This document shows, piece after piece, positions 35,607-46,120 of a DNA stretch of 64,000 nucleotides; the first letter of the stretch is position 1; each line of letters opens with the position of its first letter. Both the position numbers and the translations under genes were made by a program. The notes under the pieces were generated by a model. That model had not been told where the DNA came from, made no database searches, and was given only the letters and a program-made list of their open reading frames with translations. Origin of the DNA: Paramarasmius palmivorus. Taxonomy: Eukaryota; Basidiomycota; Agaricomycetes; Agaricales; Marasmiaceae. Location: the NCBI GenBank assembly GCA_037176845.1, contig JAYKXP010000013.1, forward strand, positions 124,001-188,000, in the 5' to 3' direction.

Positions 35607-36017
35607 TGTTAGCAGCAATAATCTAAGCGAGTGGTGAAGCGCCTAACACTTGATGCCAAATCAAGCGGACCGTGATCGACGCCTAAGCGAATCAGCAAGG
35701 TCTAAGGACAGCGATTGGTGATCGAAAGACTTGTGAAGAGCCTTGGGACTGTGTTTAGCAGTACTGGTGCAAGACAATAGCAAGAGACAATAATATTCAG
35801 CAGTAGATATGTACAGTTTATATAGACCAATGTTCAACAGCATAATACGGATATGTACTAATGAAGATGCCACACCGAGGCAATGGAGTAACAGCAAGAA
35901 GCATGGAACCGTGCGGTCAGTGTATAGAACAATGATGAACGAATACGAATATCAGAGATGAACGATGTAAAGTGCAGATGATCATGATGAACCATAAAAG
36001 GATAAATTATTCTAACA
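35607..36017 (-). repeat. 3' LTR (411 bp)
   Basis: TGTTAG..CTAACA ends. It matches the copy at 37770-38180 base for base as far as I can read. The last about 53 codons of gag lie inside it. Confidence 0.93.
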
Positions 36018-37606
36018 CTCCCCTGCAAACCGAGCATAGTTGCCTGCAACTTGCGAAGTGTTTGACCTTTTGCTGAAGACAATCCTTTTGTGAGCCAAAC
36101 CTCCAATGATTCTTTGATTGCTATGGGTCCCAGCTTATCCAGCTCTTTCTTTGCTTTTAGGAATTTCTTGCCTGCAGAAGATAATGCACGCATTTTGTTG
36201 AATCGGTGAGTGAACACAATCAATCCGCCTAGCATTGAATGAGCTTTCAAACAAGTGAATGTTTGAAGGGCAACATCGAAGGTGAAGCATGGATTTTGAT
36301 GGTATGCATAGGCTGCCTTCACTTCATCCACATTGAGGCATTCAATGCCATCAAGTGGTTGGTGGTAACGCTGCGCTACATCCTGTTTCTGCTTCTTGTT
36401 TCTCAGCTTTTTGGCCTTTTGGATTTTCTGGGGTGTTTCAGGACCTTTGGAGTTGTTATTCTTGTCCTGGGGGTTGTCCATTGTGTTGTTGCCAGTTTGA
36501 ACCATCTCCCAGGTAATGGCATCATCTATATAGCTCCTGTCATTGTCCCCATTCTCATGTTCCAACTCTGCAAGCTCTTCCCCATCTTTCCCTGTTTGTG
36601 GTTCCTCTTCCTCAGTTGTGTCCCATGGGTCATCCGGCATATCATCCCAGTCTGACTCTGTATTGTTTGTAGAGTTGGGTGGATTGGCTACATCTTCACC
36701 AAATTTCACTCCCTCATCTACTATGTGAGCATGAAATGCTGCTGTAGGGGGTTTGTCCTTTGGAGTATGGCATGTTGTGACTCTTGCCAACCATGTGTCT
36801 GCATCACTTTGCCAATCTAACCGTTCCAGTCCAACTAAAGCTGTTATCTCTGTCTTTGGTTCCTGAACAGTGGTGGGGACTGAGGTGTTGGCCTTTTCAG
36901 CTATCTGACCAGTGCAGTATCGAGCAATATGCCCCTTCTGTTGGCATTTGTAGCAAGTAATGCTGCCATCACTGTTGCGATGAACACTACCACCAATTCC
37001 TCTTCCTTGGTCTGAGGCTTGGTTGACCTGATCTCTACTTGAGTGTAGAGCCATGCCTTGTGCTTCTGCTCTAACAGTGGAAATGACCTCGTTGACCTTT
37101 AGGTCTCTTCCTGCAGTTCTGCCCATGGAAAAGAGAGCAGTTATGGTGGAAAGTTGCTTTGGAATGGATGTGATGATGATGTTTATGAACTGGTCGTCTG
37201 GGACTTCTCCTCCTTTGTTGATGATCATACTGCGAATTTCAAGAAGCTTGTCCAAATGTTCATCCACCCTTGTTATATCCCTGCATACAAGCAAATGGAG
37301 AGATCTAAACAGATATGCTTCTACCAAAGCATTCTTTTGATCAAAATCTCCTTTCAATGCTTTCCATAGTTCTGCAGTTGACTTTACATCCTTGTACCGG
37401 AGGACTATGCTGTTTGGTAGTTTGCTGATGATTGCCCATTTCAATGACCTGTCATTGCTGGAATTGGTGACTGTCTCTAACAGTTCACTGCATTCAACTG
37501 CTTCTGCTGCAGTTTCTATTCGAAACTTCCATGATGCCCAATTCTGGTCCTTCCCATATGGAATAAGTTGTGTGATTTTTGAGAATGTTTTGTATATGGA
37601 AGTCAT
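35858..37606 (-). CDS. Copia-type Gag polyprotein (582 aa)
   Basis: Forms the virus-like particle of the retroelement and binds its RNA. The N-terminal 200 residues match the UBN2-type Gag fold of Copia elements (YGKDQNWASWKFRIE, AELWKALKGDFDQKN, DQFINIIITSIPKQ). A single CCHC zinc knuckle CYKCQQKGHIARYC (C-x2-C-x4-H-x4-C) follows. The middle is strongly acidic, and the last part is a Lys-rich segment (KKLRNKKQKQ) followed by a helical domain. The frame runs unbroken from ATG 37606 and continues about 53 codons into the 3' LTR before stopping. It has none of the downstream protease-integrase-RT frames of a full Copia Pol. An unbroken Gag and matching LTRs suggest recent mobility in trans. Confidence 0.92.
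   Translation of the reverse strand: MTSIYKTFSKITQLIPYGKDQNWASWKFRIETAAEAVECSELLETVTNSSNDRSLKWAIISKLPNSIVLRYKDVKSTAELWKALKGDFDQKNALVEAYLFRSLHLLVCRDITRVDEHLDKLLEIRSMIINKGGEVPDDQFINIIITSIPKQLSTITALFSMGRTAGRDLKVNEVISTVRAEAQGMALHSSRDQVNQASDQGRGIGGSVHRNSDGSITCYKCQQKGHIARYCTGQIAEKANTSVPTTVQEPKTEITALVGLERLDWQSDADTWLARVTTCHTPKDKPPTAAFHAHIVDEGVKFGEDVANPPNSTNNTESDWDDMPDDPWDTTEEEEPQTGKDGEELAELEHENGDNDRSYIDDAITWEMVQTGNNTMDNPQDKNNNSKGPETPQKIQKAKKLRNKKQKQDVAQRYHQPLDGIECLNVDEVKAAYAYHQNPCFTFDVALQTFTCLKAHSMLGGLIVFTHRFNKMRALSSAGKKFLKAKKELDKLGPIAIKESLEVWLTKGLSSAKGQTLRKLQATMLGLQGSVRIIYPFMVHHDHLHFTSFISDIRIRSSLFYTLTARFHASCCYSIASVWHLH
36018..36027 (-). other. polypurine tract next to the 3' LTR
   Basis: On the element strand GCAGGGGAG abuts the TG of the 3' LTR, the expected place for the plus-strand primer of reverse transcription. 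Confidence 0.6.
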
Positions 37607-37756
37607 GTCGTAATAATCTTCTTCGTCGTTGTCTGGTGTCTGATGCTCCTACTCCCTATAATTGAGAAGCCTTTTCCTTCTTATTAACTTCAGTGATTCC
37701 TTTGTAGTCCTTTGGTGTTGCTCCCCTGGCTTTGTTGACGTTCAAGTGTATGAACC

Positions 37757-37769
37757 GGGGCCCATAACC
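37757..37769 (-). other. primer-binding site, copia/half-tRNA-iMet type
   Basis: On the element strand GGTTATGGGCCCC starts directly at the 5' LTR end. From memory, Drosophila copia has the same GGTTATGGGCCC start, complementary to the anticodon-arm fragment of initiator tRNA-Met. This supports assignment to Copia and a half-tRNA primer. Confidence 0.75.
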
Positions 37770-38180
37770 TGTTAGCAGCAATAATCTAAGCGAGTGGTGA
37801 AGCGCCTAACACTTGATGCCAAATCAAGCGGACCGTGATCGACGCCTAAGCGAATCAGCAAGGTCTAAGGACAGCGATTGGTGATCGAAAGACTTGTGAA
37901 GAGCCTTGGGACTGTGTTTAGCAGTACTGGTGCAAGACAATAGCAAGAGACAATAATATTCAGCAGTAGATATGTACAGTTTATATAGACCAATGTTCAA
38001 CAGCATAATACGGATATGTACTAATGAAGATGCCACACCGAGGCAATGGAGTAACAGCAAGAAGCATGGAACCGTGCGGTCAGTGTATAGAACAATGATG
38101 AACGAATACGAATATCAGAGATGAACGATGTAAAGTGCAGATGATCATGATGAACCATAAAAGGATAAATTATTCTAACA
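37770..38180 (-). repeat. 5' LTR (411 bp)
   Basis: Direct repeat of 35607-36017 at an offset of 2163 bp. Ends TGTTAG and CTAACA, followed by target duplication GTACA. Confidence 0.93.
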
Positions 38181-38329
38181 GTACAATCTTGACGGGCTGT
38201 TCAGGGAGTCAAGAGCTGCAAAATCAAGGTTGCAGTCATAAGTAATAGACTGCCAACACAATGGAGCTAATCCACGTACTGTTCCCCTACAAATAGCTGC
38301 TAGCCAGCTATATAGCCTTGGAATATCCT

Positions 38330-39821
38330 ACAAGCCCCTGTAATTCTAGTCCTCTCTCTCCTCCAACATTCTTGGTATTTGAGTGGGTGTGGGGTGAGTT
38401 TGGAGGAAAGGATGTCGATAAACCTATTCCGTGGAAATTGAGAAGGGCACGTTGAGACTTTGGTAGTCGGCAGTGTTGAAAATAAGACACTTGTAGTGGT
38501 GTGCTGTGTCTTTTCTGACCTTGACTGAGGAGTTGTAAGTCGGGAAAGAGAAATTGAATTGTTGAGTGAATGGTTTCGGTTGAACGTTATCGGCGTGAGC
38601 GCTTATCGTGACAAAATTTTCATTACACCATACCACGTGGCTTGTCTTTTCAACAACGTCCATCGTCGCTCCACTTTTGTTCACCTCCGCTCTGACAGGT
38701 ATCATCACAGACCTTGCCATTCCGTATTGTCCACAACAACCGCTGCATTGGTTTTGAAGCACGCACCATTACGTGTCATGTCAGCTGCAATAGGGCTCAT
38801 GTAGAAGGATTTTTGGACTACAGCGAGCTTTCGATCCACTCCTCTGGTCTCTGGTGTTATTTTTGGATCTTGCTACGACTAAGGCGCTGCGTACAGAGGA
38901 CCTACTCTAGTGCTCTGATCTGAGGTAGTGGAATTCGTATTGGCTGGTAAAGATGGAAGGTGCGTACTCTTCATCTTCGCTTTTGGCACATTTTTGACCC
39001 ACCTATCTAGCCTCCTCCCCAAGACATCCGCCTCTATGGCGTAAGTCAGCATAACTCGACCTTGTCAACCCATATCTGTCCTGCGCGAAACCGGCAGATC
39101 TGTCACCTTCCCCTGCTACCGAAACAAAGGACACCCCATAGAAGACCTCGCCATATGAATTAGCAACACTCAATAACCACAGAAATTCCTTTTCCAGTGC
39201 TTTATGAGGCACACTCGCCAAACATTCCGTGATCCAAACCTACCAACCTATGACTCGCAACCTCTGGCAAAGGCGACGACTTGGGCAGCTCGACATGGTT
39301 GATTCCACTGGGTTGTACCTACACCTCGTATCTGCTTCCCTTTCCGGCCCTTTTGCCCGTTCCACAGTGTCACAGTGGTAGCTTCCACGTCACCAACGCC
39401 GGCTATGGACGCCCGAAAGGTAATTGTCCCTTTGCCATCATTTTCGTACACTAAACACGTCCTAATACCTCCCTAGAGCATCCACCGGCCGTGTTCAGCA
39501 CCACCGAACACATCTCGCGCATATTGTCCCCGCCATGCATACCCCCGACCTACCTCCCGTTTCGACAACTTCCCGAGACACTACAACTAGCGGATAGATG
39601 GCTAAAGCAGCTTTAAACATACCCCAACAAGCTCCTGCAATCCCACGGGCATACGGGTTGTGGTCGCTGATGCCAGTCCATCCGTAGGTTTGACCTTCGA
39701 GGAGAAGGTGTGTCAACTTCATTTTACGGTCGACTTGGCAGCTGCTAAGCATCTTTTGGGTGTTCATAGGCTTGGTTTGAGGTCGGGAAAGGATAGGTTC
39801 AGTGTATTTCGGCGTAGCCAT
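38330..39821 (-). CDS. unrecognised multi-exon gene, convergent with NLR 2 (copy 2)
   Basis: Start ATG at 39821 (MATPKYTEPILSRPQTKPMN..). The first exon runs through QVDRKMKLTHLLLEGQTYGW and ARGIAGACWGMFKAALAIYP. Further exons carry GTITFRASIAGVGDVEATTV, YGVSFVSVAGEGDRSAGFAQ, DPKITPET..VQKSFYMSPIAADMTRNG, and HVVWCNENFVTISAHADNV with NFSFPTYNSSVKV. The order matches 16894-18542, the other half of the duplicated block. Open frames are longer here in the last exon but shorter in the third, where the Tyr-Ala-Asp stretch shifts frame by one base (TATGGCGTAAGTC versus TATGGCGTAGTC). I do not recognise the family and cannot fix every junction; one of the two copies may be a pseudogene. The gene lies just beyond the retroelement. 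Confidence 0.45.
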
Positions 39822-40035
39822 CAGTGTAACGAAAGCTCATGGGTACGGTGGGTGAAAGAGGGAGGCCGGGGAAAGTAGGACTGCAAACCGTAGCTCACAG
39901 TTGATTTCGAACACTAGAAGTTATAAAAGGATATGTTCCATAATTGCCATATGTCTATGATAACATGGGTCCAGTACAGTAGCCTCGCGTGTAGAAGTAC
40001 CGGATATGGTAATGGAAACACCGTAAATTATACAA

Positions 40036-41464
40036 CTAACTCAACAAAGTAGAGGCTTGGTCGTTATTCCTAGGCTCCAACACGAAACCTCGTCTTTGCG
40101 AATTTGCCTTCTCCGACTCGATGAGCTGTAAGGATCAGACATGATCAGTATCGAGATCATAGAGAAATATGCACGACATACATAGAATTCCATTCCAACG
40201 GTATGGAAAAGAAATACAAACCAGAGCGCCATTCCTTGGCATACACGGACTGCAGAGCCGTATCTGACGGAATCGCTCCTTGCGTTCGCGAGAACAGCAA
40301 CAAAGGACTTCGAGGTGTTTGTGCCAGAGACAGAACAAAGCAGATACCGAGATTCCGCCTCGATAGTGTCCGTAAGAACAGAAATAAGCTCGTCGCATCT
40401 CCATACCTGATATGTTCAACAAAGGACGAGTAACAAAGGAATCAATGGATGTAAGATCTCACATACCGAGTAAAATCCACCGATATCTGTGGTGATTTGC
40501 TGGGAGATCAAAGCCACGATTCACGTAGCAACGGCTACGCCGAAGAATGATACCATTCCTAATAGTGCACGATAAGTTTCATCGGGGACGCGAAATTATT
40601 CGGCGACGCACTCATCATCCATTTACGATGTTCTTGCGTGTTCCTAACTTGAGAAATGCCCATTACACCGCACGAGATACTCAGAGTGCCGATAGTGTAG
40701 TACGCGGATTGGGAGTTGACTTCGCCTCCAAAAGCTCGCCGAGCGACTATCATACCGCCAATGTTCGACAGTATCATGGTCAAGAGGACGATGTATCCTG
40801 GAAAATGTTCAGTTCATCCTAGGAGCTCGTGCAGAGAACGGACTTGCCATTGATTCTGTGCATAAGCATGATGCGCTAGAAGAGGGGTGAGCCAACCGTC
40901 ACTGCCGCATGCAAGGAACTAATGCACCCTTCGTATGGCCGGGAGGAACTGTATGACGACGAGTGTACCCGCAACTACAGCGTCTCTTCAATGTGAAATT
41001 CGAGCTGATGTGCTTGAGACCTACCGATACCGAGATATACGTGTATTCTGAGGTTCACGAGAAATAGTTTCTGCCTGCACCAAAACCATTCACCTTCCGT
41101 TCAGACCGATCAGCAAGACGTCTTTGATGTGTCTACAGATAATGTACCTGGCCACAAGCCACTCTCCAACCATCTAAAATCAAACATTTGTACACTTGAA
41201 AGCGAGTAACCGAGTATTCCACCAGCGAATACGATGTCTACAAATGCAAAGGTCAATAAGTTTGAGAATCACCGCATGAGCGATGAGAACGCACAAGATA
41301 ACACTGTATCTCTCTCTGAGCCCAAGAGTCCAGCTAATGCCATTGTAAATTGATGCGCCCGGTATCCATTTCCATGTTGAACCAATAGGTATCGAATCCA
41401 CGCCCCGATTCAGCTGGAATGTTTCGGCGTAACTGTTCACTTTGACGGAACTTGAGCTGGGCAT
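40036..41464 (-). pseudogene. DUF2306-type multi-pass membrane protein with an in-frame stop
   Basis: Exons spell the family hallmarks in order: IVFAGGILGYSLSSVQM, AGTLVVIQFLPAIRRVH, LMHRINGKSVL, ILSNIGGMIVARRAFGGEVN, EHRKWMMR, then ALISQQITTDIGGFYSV, VWRCDELISVL, MALWFVFLFHTVGMEFYV and a polar tail ending STLLS. Such proteins are predicted membrane proteins of unknown function; His-Arg-x-Trp-Met and the Phe-x-His-x-x-Gly-x-Glu end are typical. In the exon after HRKWMMR the frame reads VAVAT-stop-IVALIS, with TGA (complement of 40521-40523) where the family normally has Arg; a CGA-to-TGA change would explain it. The 5' junction between 41464 (MPSSSSVKV) and the second exon is not resolved. 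Unless an unseen intron skips the stop, this copy is dead. Confidence 0.65.
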
Positions 41465-42160
41465 TCTATGGCAGTCGATACGATTTCCTTCGTCAAGTGG
41501 GGTCGGACTATGACAGATTCAGTTGGTATATTGAGCGGCTGGCTTGGCTGACCACAGAAAGCCCACCTTTTAAGTTGATGACTCTCATGCGTCCGAGACT
41601 TGTCTGAGTTCGAGGTGGTTTACGGATGGCCTTCCTCCGAACATGTTTCGAGAAAGGGTGCCACTTAGTCTCATTATAGCGTCGAGGTAATGAAGGGAGT
41701 CGGGCGAGGGGTATCGAAGAACATTACAGTATCGTCGTGATATCTGTTCAGTGTTCGGGTTCAAGAGAGAGGGCGCTTAAAATTTTCTTAACGTGACACC
41801 CACGTGGCAACATGGCTCTCAGCGCTATTTCCGCATTACCTATTTTGGATCGTGTCTTGATCGCGTCTGGACTACGCACTCTCGTATCCTGCAATGCTTG
41901 ACGGTACAGTGGCATTCAAAGTTCTCTCAGGCTGTAGTCTCTCGTTTCAGTTTGTTTAATTCAAGTTTAGGTCAAGTGCCAAGGCCTAATAGTATAACTC
42001 GAAGCAGTAGCTCCGATATGAATGAGAACGACGAAGGAAGTTGTCCGTATCGACGAAATTTAGCAAATCATCTGTTCTTCCAGCAGAATCTTCCAAAGCT
42101 TTCCACCATATGTCGATAACTTCTGATTGAGCGCTGGGTTGTCTCGATTAGCTAAGTTGC
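41465..42160. other. intergenic, nothing supportable
   Basis: A plus-strand frame at 41793-42119 exists but has no recognisable motif, no partner exons and ordinary composition. I see no repeat or RNA gene. Confidence 0.4.
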
Positions 42161-42164
42161 ACAA

Positions 42165-42555
42165 GGATACCGAGAGATTAACCTACTCCGGCCATGTATC
42201 AGTACCAAGCTCATCCAAGGTCCTATACATGAAGTCAATATACTGCTGGTGAGTCGCAGTGCATCGAGGAGGGGCAGTATTGCATCTTGTTTCGATGTCT
42301 CCCTGTTCCGCCACATGCTCATTAACGCAGGAAACTGGCCCGACTGTTGTGTTAGTTCCTTGGGCGTGCCAATCTTATGCCAATCCAACCAGGTTTTGGG
42401 TAGTACACTAGACCATCGTTAAGAAATTCGCTCAGGAGTCCAGAATTCCCCCTTTTTGGGGATGATTGAACCTCTACTTTGTAAAATTGTCTTGCATTCG
42501 GGACGCATGCATTGGTGGTTATTGCTAAATTGGCTGGGTACAAACAAATGTACAA
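42165..42555 (-). CDS. possible small or fragmentary gene, family unknown
   Basis: Two overlapping frames look coding: MYICLYPANLAITTNACVPN..GLVYYPKPGW and DWHKIGTPKELTQQSGQFPALMSMW..DALR. A third frame holds QQYIDFMYRTLDELGTDTWP before a stop. They cannot be joined by an obvious intron; a frame change between DALR and QQYIDF is needed. It may be a decayed tail of a gene lost by rearrangement. Not recognised. Confidence 0.25.
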
Positions 42556-42612
42556 GGTTGCTTCATGGAGTCATGGACGTAAAATTACAAAAGAAGAAAT
42601 CTTGAATTTATC

Positions 42613-43438
42613 TTATACGATGCGCTCAAGAGCGACCAATAGTTTCATGGCGTACTTTGGACCCTCTTCCAAGTAGATATCGATTGCTTCCCGTGCTATA
42701 ATCGCACCCATGCACGAAGGACAAGGCATCTTCAAGCCGCATTCCTCCATAGCGTGATTGGGCCATCTAAACTCAGATTAGTATTTGCGCATATACTTGG
42801 TCGAGGACAAGGGTCAATACCTATCTGCAACCCCTCCAGGTCCACACGTGAAAGCAGGACAGACAGTTCTCTCATCTGCACACTCAGGACATTCGAGTGT
42901 CCTTCGAATCATTTTACCCGTAACCCTGACGATTTTCCCTCTGCAGTATTTGTTCCATGCAAGCCAATAAGTCCCTTCAGTGCCGGCGAGCTGAAAGATT
43001 CAAGTTAGTCAAAGGCAAATACAGGCCAAACTCTAAAGGTACTACCCAATGTGGTTTATGAATCGAAACTGCATCCTGATCTACAATCAAGTCTCCCTTT
43101 CGATAGTTCGCCGTCTCTGGGAGAGTTGGAAGCCGAACCTTCACATACAACAAGTTGTTATGCACTCTGAAGTGATCTCCAAAAGTAATTGGACGGAATG
43201 CCGGAAGAAGGTGACGACCTCCTCTATCACGTACAAATGCTTTCTCGGCCAAGCCAAAACATCCATCCTTCCTCTTCGAAGCTCGATACACTTGCTCAAT
43301 GATCACGTCGTTCTCAAAAGCGTAGAAGAGTTTGCGGCACGTGGAGATGAAAGCAAGTTTATCCTGCGTGGAAGGAATGTTGTAGAAAATCATGAGATGG
43401 ATCTCGGAGGCAAGGTCCAGAAGCTGGATAGATGACAT
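42613..43438 (-). CDS. F-box-like protein with Cys-rich C-terminal half (238 aa)
   Basis: Start ATG 43438; introns 42991-43045 (55 nt) and 42767-42820 (54 nt), phases consistent. Residues 3-40 (IQLLDLASEIHLMIFYNIPS..FISTCRKLFYAFE) read as an F-box-type motif, the Skp1-binding part of SCF ubiquitin ligases. The rest resembles fungal F-box proteins with an HWxxxxxGTYWLAWNKY segment and paired cysteines (CPECADERTVCPAFTC, later CGLKMPCPSC) that may bind zinc. Substrate unknown. It is not linked by sequence to the neighbouring oxidases. The upstream in-frame Met (43492) is less likely because MSSIQLL leads straight into the F-box. Confidence 0.7.
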
Positions 43439-43688
43439 CGTGCCGGGGCGACAGCGAAAAGGATTGACTCGTAAGTTAAATACCTGTTGCAATCTGTGGC
43501 CGTAGCAGGACCCTGGCGGGAAAAGTGATAAGCGAGCTAATGATGGTCATTGTTCTCTTGATTGGGATGCATGGGCCACCAGTCTACGTGACTTAGCTCC
43601 GGCTCGACATTGTTCCCTCTAATTAGAGAGCTTGCCTTGCAAATAATCCTGGTTTCAACACAGTGAATTCTCTGCCTAGATCTCGGGA

Positions 43689-46120
43689 TTACACAGGAGA
43701 CATTTGAATACGGTCATTCTTGATGATATCTGCCGCTCTTTCACCGACCATGTACACAGTCGCCGACTAGTGGTTGTTTTAATAGGTTGAACGAATGATC
43801 GAAATTAACTCACGGTATGAGCACTAACGGGAAACGGGATAATTGAAGCATCTGTTTTGGAACCACGAGCGCGTCAGCCATCCGATCAGATTTACCTGGA
43901 AACAAACTCACCAACAGCTCTCACATTCTCAAGTCCATATACCTTCAAGCGGGTATCGACAACTCCACCCAAGTCTCTGGGTAACATCGCCAATGTACCG
44001 ATTTCATGATTATCAGACGTAAACACACCACTCAACCAGTCTTCTACCTCTTCATCCGTCATGTAATTCGCACCTGGTTCGAATTCTTCGTCGAATATCA
44101 TATCCAGAGGTGGGCTCATGAGAATTTTGCGAGCATATTGGATAGCAGCAACGTGAACAGCACGGTCAATTGGATGAGCCCAGTACGCGGGATCAACAAG
44201 TGGTGCGTCGGAAGGGGACGCTGTGGATATATGTGTTCGGCCTCGAGAAAGAGGCGATTGAAAGACCGCATTTATCGTACTAAAGTTGCGCTGTGGGCGA
44301 TCGGTGAGGCTGGTGGGCCCTAGATATGTGGGATCTGTATCACGAATTCAGAGCGAGGAGCTAGACAGAGAAAGTCAATAAAGAACACACCAATATTCAT
44401 CTCAACACAATTTTCCCTGTTCTCCTTGTACAGCTCTAGCGCGAGTTTGTGTTGCGCTTGGATACCTCGAGCTAGGTCTGCGTTTCCATTTGAGAATTGT
44501 GTTGCATAATAAGTCAGGCTGCTCTCTGCTTCGTTAACGAGGGCAGCCAGGCGTTCTTGCGTGAGCAAGTCGAGGGGAGCAGCGATACCAAGTACTTTTG
44601 ATACAGCTGCATACATTCCTATAACATTTTTAGTTCCTCAGATATACAGTAACGTGTAGAGAGCACCGACCAGTACGATTCTCATGCCATAAATCGAGCT
44701 GCCGTTGTGCGAATTGAGGATCCTGACGAAGTATTTCCTTTGTAAGTCTATTAAATTTGAATTAGCACCCAGGCGGATAGTAATGAAGAATGCCTTACAT
44801 GTCAGGCTTGGTGAACCCGTTGACCCAGCTATGCGCATGGTCTAAAAGATGCATTAGATTGAGGGCTTTAGGACCTTTGCGTACAACTTACCAGCAAGAT
44901 TCTCTCCGATTGTTGGAAGCTCCAGAACAGTCTCTACACCAGCCGCTTCAAGAATCCTGTCTCTCGTCATCAAAAAGGAGTAAACAAGAGAATGGAAACC
45001 AGCACATACGTCGCGTTTCCAACACCTGATAGTTCCAAAACCTTTGGACTACCGATGGTTCCGGCAGCTAAAAGCACTTCTCCAGTAACATTTGCCACCA
45101 ATGTCTCCGAGGAACCATTCAAGATGTACTCCACGCCAGTTGCCGTCAACGAGGAACTGTTTCCCCAGATGATCCTTGTTACAGTAGCATTCGTAATCAC
45201 TTCATAGTTTGGTCGATCCGCGAAAGGGGTATAAAACCCACAAGCGGCCGAACATCTACGTCTTTGAGTACACCTACTACTCGCTATCGTGAGTGCACAC
45301 ACCTGGTTTGATTGATTGCATTAATCGAGAAAGGGGAGAATCCTATAGCGTTGGTGTCTCCATCACACACATCTCGCGACTCTTCCCATCCCAATCCCAA
45401 AGTAGCGTTCAAGAATAGTGTCGATTGGGAAAACGAGTAGCTCGGAAAGCCGACGTGTAAACTTCCGTCGAAACCGTGTACATCAGCATCCCAAGTCACA
45501 CTTTGAGCGGTTGGAGCTGTAAAGTTTTCGGATTTCTTGAAAAAGGGAAGCAGTGCGTCCCAGGTCCACGTCGTGTCATTGTTCAAGATACCCCATGCGT
45601 CATATTGTTCTTTAGAAGCTCGAGGCTATCGCCATCATCACAAGTCGGATTTTGGCACATAATAAGGAACTCACGAAGATCATAGCATTGATGACTGTAC
45701 TTCCACCTAATGCCTTCCCAGCATTAACGGTTAGAACTCTATTCTTCGCATGGGCTTGGGGAACAGTAGCATATCGCCAGTTCATGTATTCAGGAGCGGA
45801 TCCGATACCGATTTGGCCAATCATTCCAGGGATGTATACCTGCTCCAAGGCGCGTAAGCTTTGATCTCGAGCAGATGAAATCAGCGTCGCACCTCTTCCA
45901 TATCTTCATAATTGGATCCCGCCTCAATAACTGCGACGGAGATTGATGGATCTTCTGTTAGCCGTGCTGCCACGGTTAAACCGCTTTGATCTTTATCAGG
46001 CTACGGATCTGGAAAAGAGAAGGAAGGAATAACTCACGCAGTACCGCCCCCAACGATCACATAGTCATAGCCAAATGCTTGTTGAAGAAGGACGGAAATG
46101 ACGGTAAAATGAAATAGCAT
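43689..46120 (-). CDS. secreted GMC-family FAD oxidoreductase
   Basis: Oxidises alcohols or similar substrates with FAD and, for secreted fungal members, usually reduces O2 to H2O2. Start ATG 46120 gives a signal peptide (MLFHFTVISVLLQQAFG) directly followed by YDYVIVGGGTAG, the FAD-binding Rossmann motif completed across intron 45984-46034. The GMC signature GKALGGSTVINAMIF is followed by QYDAWGIL and ALLPFFKKSENF. The second signature is GEVLLAAGTIGSPKVLELSGVGN. The C-terminal domain has HEIGTLAMLP and DASIIPFPVSAHTSATVY, with a His-His catalytic pair in the usual places. About ten short introns interrupt the gene; two in the C-terminal part flank ASIIPFPVSAHT. No break found. Aryl-alcohol oxidase, methanol/glucose oxidase and related types cannot be told apart from sequence alone. 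Confidence 0.85.

Larger units (their letters stand above)
35607..38180 (-). mobile_element. gag-only, non-autonomous Copia-type LTR retroelement (TR-GAG-like), young
   Basis: A 2,574-bp element in minus orientation. Both LTRs are 411 bp, begin TGTTAG and end CTAACA, and I see no difference between them. It is flanked by the 5-bp direct repeat GTACA (35602-35606 and 38181-38185). Next to the 5' LTR (37770-38180) lies the primer-binding site GGTTATGGGCCCC. Next to the 3' LTR lies a purine tract. The only gene is gag; no protease, integrase or reverse transcriptase is present and there is no room for them. Mobilisation must therefore depend on a relative elsewhere. It sits between the 3' ends of NLR 2 and the convergent unrecognised gene, so it breaks neither. 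Confidence 0.93.

Noticed and set aside
36239..36655. Hydrophobic plus-strand frame inside the retroelement
   Set aside because: It is opposite to gag and explained by antisense of the gag acidic region; no promoter or homolog recognised.
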